Shown here: positions 1 through 7,303 of the stretch, in pieces
Position numbering within the stretch: the stretch's first letter is position 1
Layout of the letters: the number at the start of each line of letters is the position of its first letter
Assembly (NCBI RefSeq): GCF_003501885.1
Contig: NZ_QWFA01000016.1
Span: 1-49,703 of the forward strand
Direction: 5' to 3'
Origin: Streptomyces globisporus
GTDB taxonomy: Bacteria > Actinomycetota > Actinomycetes > Streptomycetales > Streptomycetaceae
DNA: 49,703 nucleotides
The notes under the pieces: model-generated
What the model was told of the DNA's origin: nothing
Database searches by the model: none
Seen by the model: the letters and a program-made list of their open reading frames with translations, nothing else
Made by a program: the position numbers and the translations under genes

Positions 1-1496
1 CCCTCATTCCACTCCACCAACACCCGCCGACGCTCAACCGCCGGGAAAGCCAGCCGCGAGACCTTCTCCTGCGGGTCGGCGGCGACGGCGGCGAGCAGGG
101 TGGTGTAGTGACCCACCAGACGTCGAATGGTCTCCGGGTCGTACAGGTCGGTGTTGTACTCGACCGTTCCGACGAGCCCGTCCGGTGTTTCCCGCAGGTC
201 GACCGTCACGTCGAACTTGGTGACATCGACATCGAACTCGACCGGCAGGACCTGGAGTTCGCCCAGCCTCTCCTCACGCCCCGTCTGCGCCTCCTGGAGC
301 ACGAACATCGTCTGGAAGACCGGCGAATGGGCGAGGCTGCGCTCCATCTGAAGAGCGTCCACGACGGATTCGAAGGGCACGTCCTGGTGGTCGTACGCTG
401 CCACCGCGGTCCTGCGCACCTGGGTCAGCAGGTCGCCGAAAGCGGGGTCGTCGGACAGATCGGCCCGCATCACCAGGGTGTTGGCGAAGAAGCCGATGAG
501 GCCTTCCACCTCACTCCGGTTGCGATTCGCCACCACCGTGCCGACGGCGATGTCGTTCTGCTGCGTGTAGCGGTGCAGCACGACGGTGTAGGCGGCGAGC
601 AAGGTCATGTACAGCGTGGCGTCGTACCGCGCACCGACGGTCCGCAGCCGCTCCAGCAGTTCGGCCGGGCAGCGGAAGACCTCACGGGCTCCGCGGTACG
701 TCTTGACCGGCGGGCGTTCCCGGTCCGTGGGCAGTGACAGCCGCGGATCGACCCCGGTGAGCTGCTTCTTCCAGTACTCCACCTGGCGCGTCCGCACACC
801 GTCGGCGAGCCACTGGCGTTGCCAGAGCGTGTAGTCGGCGTACTGGACGGGCAGCGGCTCCAGTGGGGAGGGCCGCCCCTCGCAGAACGCCTCGTACAGG
901 GCGACGAGATCCCGGAAGAGGACACCGACCGACCAGCCGTCCGAGACGCCGTGGTGCATCGTCACCAGCAGCACGTGCTCCTGCTCGGACTCCCGCAGCA
1001 GTCTCGCCCGGAACAGCGGGTCACGCTCCAGGTCGAAGGGGGCGGCCGCCTCCTCCGCACAGATACGGGGCAGATCCGCGGGGTCCGCCAGCTCCTCCGG
1101 GCGGACCGCGAAGTCACGGCCGTCACCGATGTGCTGGTACGGAACGCCGTCGCGGTCGACGAATCGGGTGCGCAACGCCTCGTGCCGCTGCACCACGGCT
1201 TCCAGCGCGCGTACCAGCGCTGAGCGGTCCAGGCGCCCGCGCAGTCGCACGGCCATCGGGATGTTGTAGGCCGCGCTGGTCCCGTCCAGCTGTGCCAGGA
1301 ACCACAGGCGCTGCTGGGTGAAGGACAACGGCACCGGCTCGTCTGCCGGCCGGGGCGAGGGCGTCATGAGGTCGAGTGCGGAGAGATCGACGCCCTGTTG
1401 CCTGAGGAGGGCTATCAGGGCGCGCTGTCGTACGCCGGACAGGGACCGGATCTTGTCGACCAGGGTCCGCGCGTGGTCTGGAGAGATGGTGCCCAT
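1..1496 (-). CDS. NRPS, N-terminal condensation domain (partial, continues left)
   Basis: The ATG at 1496 follows a GGGG-containing ribosome site and lies 14 bp after the stop of the PKS, so the two genes are co-transcribed. About 60 N-terminal residues resemble the helical lead-in of NRPS proteins. A complete condensation (C) domain follows, with the opening motif PLSFTQQRLWFL, the catalytic motif HHGVSDG (about residues 180-186, second His intact) and the later core VGTVVANRNR. The window ends just as the A-domain linker begins (VEWNE). The domain should join the acyl group on the upstream PKS carrier to an amino acid chosen by an A domain outside the window. C-domain identity is certain; substrate and total length cannot be read here. 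Confidence 0.93.
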   Translation of the reverse strand, partial: MGTISPDHARTLVDKIRSLSGVRQRALIALLRQQGVDLSALDLMTPSPRPADEPVPLSFTQQRLWFLAQLDGTSAAYNIPMAVRLRGRLDRSALVRALEAVVQRHEALRTRFVDRDGVPYQHIGDGRDFAVRPEELADPADLPRICAEEAAAPFDLERDPLFRARLLRESEQEHVLLVTMHHGVSDGWSVGVLFRDLVALYEAFCEGRPSPLEPLPVQYADYTLWQRQWLADGVRTRQVEYWKKQLTGVDPRLSLPTDRERPPVKTYRGAREVFRCPAELLERLRTVGARYDATLYMTLLAAYTVVLHRYTQQNDIAVGTVVANRNRSEVEGLIGFFANTLVMRADLSDDPAFGDLLTQVRRTAVAAYDHQDVPFESVVDALQMERSLAHSPVFQTMFVLQEAQTGREERLGELQVLPVEFDVDVTKFDVTVDLRETPDGLVGTVEYNTDLYDPETIRRLVGHYTTLLAAVAADPQEKVSRLAFPAVERRRVLVEWNE

Positions 1497-1510
1497 CGTC
1501 GTCCCCTTGC

Positions 1511-4500
1511 CTAGTTCTCGATGAGCAGAGCTTCGAGCTCTTCGGCGCTCATGCTTTCGATACGGGCAATGCTCTGGAGGATTCGCTCCGTATCCCCGGC
1601 CCCTGTGTGCCCGGACGGCGTGCGGCGCTCCAGCTCCGCCGCCAGCTCGGCCACCCGGGGAGCGTTGAAGACGGTCTGGACGGGCAGCTCGATGCCCGTC
1701 CGCTGCTTGAGCAGGTTGATCAGCCGGGTCGCGAGCAGCGAGTTGCCGCCCAGGGCCAGGAAGTTGCTCGTCGCGCCGAGCTCGTCGACGTCGATCTCCA
1801 GCAGCTCCGACCAGACGCCGACCACCGTCCTCTCGCTCTCGGTGAGCGACCGGCCCCGCAACCGCTCGACGCGGTCGTCCTGTGCGGCGCCCTGTGCCGG
1901 CGCGGGGTGCTCGCCGTGCCCGGGGTGGCCGAGGGGTGCGGTGCGACCGGCGGCCCCAGGCCTACGACCGACCCAGTAACTGCCCTTCTCGAACTCCGTC
2001 GGCGGCAAGGAGATCATTCGGCGGCTCCCGTGGTGGAGCCCGCTCCAGGGCACGGAGACACCACGCACCCACAGCTGGGCGAGGTGGTCGAGGTCACCAT
2101 CCGCGACGAGACCGGCGACGAACTGTTCGCCCCTCAAGCCGGAGAGCACCATGCCCAGCGGTCCCGCGCCGTCCTCCGTGTTGCCGTGGTGAACCCCTAC
2201 GGCAGAGAACACGCCGCTGTCGGCCTCGGAGCCGGCCGACAGGTGCCGCGCGAGCACCCGCTTCAAGTCGTCCAGGGAACCCGCCACCACGGCGAGTCGC
2301 TCGGGCAGCGGTTCGCGGCCCAGCTGCGAGCTGTATGCGACATCGGTCAGGCTGACCGAGCCGTCGCGGTCCAGGAAGTCGGACAGCCGCCGCACCGCCG
2401 TCCGCAGCCGGTCAGAGTTCCTGGCGGACACCAGGACCAGCTGAGGGCCCGTGTCCTGCGAGCTCCGGGTGTCCGCCTCGGTACGCGGCGGCGCCTCGAC
2501 CACCAGACTGACATGGCTGCCGCCCGCCGCCGCCGAGTTGATCAGCGCGCGGCGGGGCGCGATGGGGTCATCCGTACCCGATGCGCCGCGCGGCTCCCAG
2601 GCGCTCAGCCGGTCGCAGAGCGTCAGTGCGCTGCCCTCGAAGTCGAGGGCGGGGTTGGGGGAGCCCACCTCTACCAGGGGAGCGAGCTGCTGGTGCTGCA
2701 GTTGCAGGACGACCTTGGTCAGCTGAGCGATGCCCGAAGCCGCCTCGGGATGGCCCATGTTCGACTTCACGGACCCGAGGGCCACGGGTTCCGTGACGCC
2801 CTCGAACACCTCGCGCAGGGCACGCAACTCGACGGCGTCGGAGAGCCGTGTCCCGCTGGCCGCGGACTCGACGTACCCGATGGAGTCCGGGGTGACGCCG
2901 GCCCGGTCCAGCGCCTGCCGCATGACCTTCGTCTGCGCGCGGTGGCTCGGTGTCATGAAACCGTTGGACCGGCCGGAGTGCACGGATGATGTGCCCTTGA
3001 CGACGGCGAGGATCCGGTCGCCGTCGCGCAGCGCCGCGTCCAGGGGCTTGAGGAGCACGGCGCCAACGGCTTCGGCGGGCAGATATCCGTCCCCGTCGCG
3101 GAAGCTGCGGCTGCCCGGATGGGTGCCGAGCAGTTGCAGCTCGGCCAGTGCCACGTACTTGTCCGGGTGGACCGTGAGGTTGACGCCTCCGGCGACGGCC
3201 AGATCGCTCGCGCCGCTCCGCAGGTCGGCACAGGCCAGGTGGATGGCCATCGCCGACGACGCGCACATGCTGTCCACGGCGAGACTGGGCCCCTCCAGCC
3301 CGAAGTAGTGGGAGACACGGTTGGCGATCATGTTGTAGGAAGCCGCGGAGGTGAGCGCCGCGAGGGCGGGGTCCTCCTCGCCCGCGCGGTAGAGCTGGTA
3401 GGCAGCGCCCACGTAGACGCCGACGCGCCGTCCGTAACGGTGCTCGATGACCTCCTGGGTCATGCCGCTCTGCTCCAGCAGATGCCACACGGTCTCCATG
3501 AACAGCCGCTGCTGCGGGTCCATCGCCGCGGCCTCACGGGGGGAGATGCCGAAGTGCACCGGGTCGAACCGGTCGATCCCGTCCAGGAACCCGCCGAACG
3601 TGCCGGTCTTCCTGGCCTCGACACCCACGTCGGTGCCGAGCCCCGCATCGTGATCCCACCGTTCGGCCGGGATTTCGGTGACGCAGTCCTTGCCGTCGCG
3701 GAGGTTCGCCCACAGCTCTTCGAGATCGCCGGCCTGCGGGTAGCGGCCGCTGACGCCGATGATGGCGATGTCGCCATCGCCGCCGGCCCGGTTGTGCGCG
3801 CGCCGCTCCGGCGTGCTCCCACGGGGCGCCGCGTTCCCGGCGCCTGCGTTCCGGCTCTCCGTGTGCGCGGGCGGCGGGAGGTCCGCCGGAGCCACCGATG
3901 CCGATGAGGTGTCCGAGGCCGGCAGCGGCGCCGCGGGTTCTCCGAACAGCGTGCGCAGAGCCGGTTGGTGATCGGTCACGAAGTACCGCGCCAGGTCGCG
4001 GATCGTGTCGTACTCGAAGAGGAGGGTGCGCGACAGCGGGCCGAACGACTCCTCCAGCTGGGAAACGGCCTGCACCGCTATGACGGAGTCCATGCCGTAC
4101 TGCTCCAGCGCCGTGTCCACGGCGAGGCGTTCCGGGTCGAGCTTGAGGGACGACGCCAGCACTCGCCGCAGGTGTCCGGAGACCCGCTCCTCCAGAACCC
4201 GGGCGGCATCGCCGTCGAGGGACCCGGGAGTGGATGCGTCGCGCTGAACCGGCGCCACTCCACCGCCACCGGTGAGCTGGGCCGGCATCCTGTCGCGACG
4301 GCCGACGACGACGAGCAGCCTGCCGTCCGTGGTGCCGGAGTCCGCCGGGGTGAGCGCCTGGCGCAATGCCTCCAGGCCGCTGGACGTGTCCAGAGTCGTG
4401 AGGCCGACGCCCCGCAGATTCTCCTTGACCGCGTCATCCCCCATGCCGCCCTCGTCCCACAGCGGCCAGTTGACCGACACGGTCCTGCCGTGGCGCAGCC

Positions 4501-7303
4501 CGTCGTCGACGAGGCGGTTGCGATAGACGGCGTAGGCGTCCATGAAGGCGTTTCCGGCGGCGTAGTCGGCCTGGCCGGCATTGCCGAAGGCGCCGGCTAT
4601 CGACGAGAAGCACACGAACGTCTCCAACGGCTGCTCCCGGCTCAGCTCGTCGAGGTGGACCAGCCCGGCGACCTTGGGGGCCAGTACGCGCGCCAGCACC
4701 TCGGTGCTCTTGCGCAGGAGCAAGGCGTCGTCGATCACTCCGGCGCTGTGCACGATGCCGGTCAGCGGCCCGTGGTTGTCCGCCACATGCGCCAGCGTGC
4801 GAGCGACGGAAGCCCGGTCGGACACATCCGCGCGCTGGTAGTCCACCGTCAGCCCCGCCGCGCGCAGGGCCTCCAACGAGCCGCGCTTCTCCTCGCTCAG
4901 CGGCGACCGGCCGGTGAGAACCACCGTGGCGTGGCCGACCGACGCCGCGATGTCCCTCGCCACGATCAGGCCGAGTCCCCCGGCGCCCCCGGTGATGAGG
5001 TAGACGCCACCGTCCCGCCACGGTACGGCGGCGCGCCGACCGGACGGTATCTCCTCCCACCGGCCGACGTGGCGCCGACCGTCCCGGTGGCGTACCTCCG
5101 GCTCGGGACCGGGCACGGTCTCGGAGCTCAGGCGGGCGGCAACAGCGGCCGGTGGGGCACCGTCGAGGCACTCGACGTACTGCGTGCGCAGCAATGGGTG
5201 TTCCAGGCCGGCCGTCCTCAGCAGACCCGCGAGTCCACCGAAACATGCCAGACGTTCCCGTTCGGCGTCCGAGGCGGCGGAGCCGACCAGCACGACCTGG
5301 AGCAGCACCGGTTCCCGCAGGCCGCCTTCGAGGATCTGCCGTACCAGCGTCAGCACGCGCTCCGTGACCTCGGCGAACTGGCGGTCCAGCGAACCGTCCG
5401 CGATGTCCGCGTCGTGACAGACGACACCGGTGGGCAGGGCCGATCGCACGGCATCGCGCGCGGAGTCCGTGAGGGACCCGATCAGCACGACGTGGTGGGC
5501 CGAGAAACTCTCCGCCCGGGCGGCACCGGCGCGTGCGTCGGCGGGTGCTCCTTCCTCGACGACCCAGGAGGGACGCAGCAGGAGCATCTCGTCCTCGACC
5601 TCGGCTGCTCCTGCCCTTGGGGACTCCGGCGCGACGGGGGCCGAGGAGGCGGGGAGGAGCGACTCCCGCGCGGCATCGTGGGGGTCGAGGTCGAACCAGC
5701 ACCGCTCACGGGCGAAGGGATATCCGGGGAGACTGACGCGCCGCGCCGACGCCGTGAGCGTGGTCCAGTCCACCGTGGCTCCCTCGGTCCACAGGCTTCG
5801 AAGCCGGTCGTGGGCGCCGTGTTCGGCCCACTCGGACACGGCGGTCCGCAGCGCGGGATCGTCGGCCCCGGCAGCCATGTCACGGCCCCGGCGGGCGGTG
5901 CCGCGCGCCCATGTGCCCGGGCGCCGGGGAGCGGCGGCAAAGGCTTCCAGCTGGGCCCTGGCGTCAGCCAGTGACGTCGCGGCGAGGGCGAGCCGCTCGT
6001 CCAGCCCCATGCGCCCGACCTGGAGGGTCCATGCGACATCGAAGAGGGAGTCGTCGGGCAGGTCCGCCAGACGGGTGTGGAGTCGCCGGGCCTGTTCGAC
6101 GAGCTGGTCCTCGCTCCGTGCGGAGAGCACAAGCAGGGCCGGGCGGTGATCCGCCGCGGGCGGTGCCGGGAGCGCGGCGGGCGGCTCGTACTCGGCGATG
6201 ATGACATGGGCGTTCGAGCCCCCCGCGCCGAAGCCGGAGACTCCTGCGAGCCGCGGGAAGGTGTGTCGTACTCCGTCGGTCTCCAGCGTCGGGCGGTGCC
6301 ACGGCTCCGTGCGCTGCTGCACCCGCAGCGGCGTCCCCTCGGTGGCGAGGTGCGGATTGAGGGTCTCGGAGTGCAGGCTCGGCGCCAGTTCCCGGTGGCG
6401 CAGCTGCAACAGCACCTTGGTGACACCGGCGATTCCGGCCGCGCCTTCACAGTGCCCGATGTTCGACTTGACCGAGCCGATCGGAAGATCCGCCGGCGCG
6501 CCGCCCAGGGCATGAAGCGCCTTCTTCAAGCCGCTGATCTCGATCGGGTCGCCCAGCGCCGTGCCGGTGCCGTGCGCCTCGAGGTAGCTCAGGGAACGCG
6601 GGTCGACGCCCGCGTCGGCGAGCGCCTCGGTGATGACGTCCCCCTGCGCCGCCGGGGAGGGGACGGAGTAGCCCGAGGTGCGACCGCCGTGGTTCAGCGC
6701 GGTCCCCTTGATCACACCGTAGATGTGGTCGCCGTCCGCCACAGCCCGTTCCAGGGGCTTGAGCAGAACCGCGCCGACCCCCTCGCCGGGTACGTAGCCG
6801 TCGCCCCCCACGCCGAAACTACGGCAGCGGCCGTCGCCGGAGAGGAAGCGGCGCTGGCTCAGCATCAGGAATTTGTTGGGATGCGAGTGAAGATTGACCC
6901 CGCCGGCCAACGCCGTCTCGCACTGGCCGCTCCTGATGGCCTCGCAGGCCAGGTGGATGGCTGTCAACGAGGATGAGCACATGGTGTCGACGGTCATGCT
7001 CGGGCCGGTGAAGTCGTAGAAGTACGACACCCGATTGGCGATGCTGGCGGCGCTTCCCGACAGGGCGACCGGTCGGCCGGCGTACTGGGCCTGCGCCCCG
7101 TAGAGCTGGTACTCCTCGTACATCACTCCGGCGAAGACGCCCACCTTGCCCGGCACGCCTCCGGCGTATCCGGCGTCCTCCAGCGTGTGGTGGGCGCACT
7201 GGAGGAACAGCCGCTCCTGGGGATCGAGTAGTTCGGCCTCGTGCAGCGAGATCTGGAAGAAGAGCGGGTCGAACCGGTCGATCTCGTCGAGGAAGCCCCC
7301 CAT
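1511..7303 (-). CDS. trans-AT PKS, C-terminal part (KS-KR-ACP-KS0-PCP) of a frameshifted gene
   Basis: Downstream reading frame, 1930 residues from its first ATG, of one PKS gene split at 7296-7301. It opens inside a KS domain at GGFLDEIDRFDP. That KS keeps the nucleophile in VDTMCSSS (Cys codon near 6978), HGTGT and NIGHCEG. Next come a ketoreductase (TGGAGGLG near 4990, SSIAG, YAAGN), an ACP (YGMDSV near 4090) and a second KS. The second KS keeps its Cys (VDSMCASS) and NMGHPEA, but HGTGT is replaced by SAASGT, so the decarboxylation His is lost: a non-elongating KS0. The final carrier has the NRPS-type motif LGGNSLL (near 1745), so the chain is handed to a PCP-like domain just before the next NRPS. 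No AT is embedded. Inferred role: one elongation with ketoreduction, then transfer to the NRPS. Confidence 0.9.
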   Translation of the reverse strand: MGGFLDEIDRFDPLFFQISLHEAELLDPQERLFLQCAHHTLEDAGYAGGVPGKVGVFAGVMYEEYQLYGAQAQYAGRPVALSGSAASIANRVSYFYDFTGPSMTVDTMCSSSLTAIHLACEAIRSGQCETALAGGVNLHSHPNKFLMLSQRRFLSGDGRCRSFGVGGDGYVPGEGVGAVLLKPLERAVADGDHIYGVIKGTALNHGGRTSGYSVPSPAAQGDVITEALADAGVDPRSLSYLEAHGTGTALGDPIEISGLKKALHALGGAPADLPIGSVKSNIGHCEGAAGIAGVTKVLLQLRHRELAPSLHSETLNPHLATEGTPLRVQQRTEPWHRPTLETDGVRHTFPRLAGVSGFGAGGSNAHVIIAEYEPPAALPAPPAADHRPALLVLSARSEDQLVEQARRLHTRLADLPDDSLFDVAWTLQVGRMGLDERLALAATSLADARAQLEAFAAAPRRPGTWARGTARRGRDMAAGADDPALRTAVSEWAEHGAHDRLRSLWTEGATVDWTTLTASARRVSLPGYPFARERCWFDLDPHDAARESLLPASSAPVAPESPRAGAAEVEDEMLLLRPSWVVEEGAPADARAGAARAESFSAHHVVLIGSLTDSARDAVRSALPTGVVCHDADIADGSLDRQFAEVTERVLTLVRQILEGGLREPVLLQVVLVGSAASDAERERLACFGGLAGLLRTAGLEHPLLRTQYVECLDGAPPAAVAARLSSETVPGPEPEVRHRDGRRHVGRWEEIPSGRRAAVPWRDGGVYLITGGAGGLGLIVARDIAASVGHATVVLTGRSPLSEEKRGSLEALRAAGLTVDYQRADVSDRASVARTLAHVADNHGPLTGIVHSAGVIDDALLLRKSTEVLARVLAPKVAGLVHLDELSREQPLETFVCFSSIAGAFGNAGQADYAAGNAFMDAYAVYRNRLVDDGLRHGRTVSVNWPLWDEGGMGDDAVKENLRGVGLTTLDTSSGLEALRQALTPADSGTTDGRLLVVVGRRDRMPAQLTGGGGVAPVQRDASTPGSLDGDAARVLEERVSGHLRRVLASSLKLDPERLAVDTALEQYGMDSVIAVQAVSQLEESFGPLSRTLLFEYDTIRDLARYFVTDHQPALRTLFGEPAAPLPASDTSSASVAPADLPPPAHTESRNAGAGNAAPRGSTPERRAHNRAGGDGDIAIIGVSGRYPQAGDLEELWANLRDGKDCVTEIPAERWDHDAGLGTDVGVEARKTGTFGGFLDGIDRFDPVHFGISPREAAAMDPQQRLFMETVWHLLEQSGMTQEVIEHRYGRRVGVYVGAAYQLYRAGEEDPALAALTSAASYNMIANRVSHYFGLEGPSLAVDSMCASSAMAIHLACADLRSGASDLAVAGGVNLTVHPDKYVALAELQLLGTHPGSRSFRDGDGYLPAEAVGAVLLKPLDAALRDGDRILAVVKGTSSVHSGRSNGFMTPSHRAQTKVMRQALDRAGVTPDSIGYVESAASGTRLSDAVELRALREVFEGVTEPVALGSVKSNMGHPEAASGIAQLTKVVLQLQHQQLAPLVEVGSPNPALDFEGSALTLCDRLSAWEPRGASGTDDPIAPRRALINSAAAGGSHVSLVVEAPPRTEADTRSSQDTGPQLVLVSARNSDRLRTAVRRLSDFLDRDGSVSLTDVAYSSQLGREPLPERLAVVAGSLDDLKRVLARHLSAGSEADSGVFSAVGVHHGNTEDGAGPLGMVLSGLRGEQFVAGLVADGDLDHLAQLWVRGVSVPWSGLHHGSRRMISLPPTEFEKGSYWVGRRPGAAGRTAPLGHPGHGEHPAPAQGAAQDDRVERLRGRSLTESERTVVGVWSELLEIDVDELGATSNFLALGGNSLLATRLINLLKQRTGIELPVQTVFNAPRVAELAAELERRTPSGHTGAGDTERILQSIARIESMSAEELEALLIEN

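Noticed and set aside
3965..5974. Very long plus-strand open frames opposite the PKS and NRPS genes
   Set aside because: Typical antisense shadows in high-GC DNA; the minus strand carries clear KS, KR and ACP motifs here.
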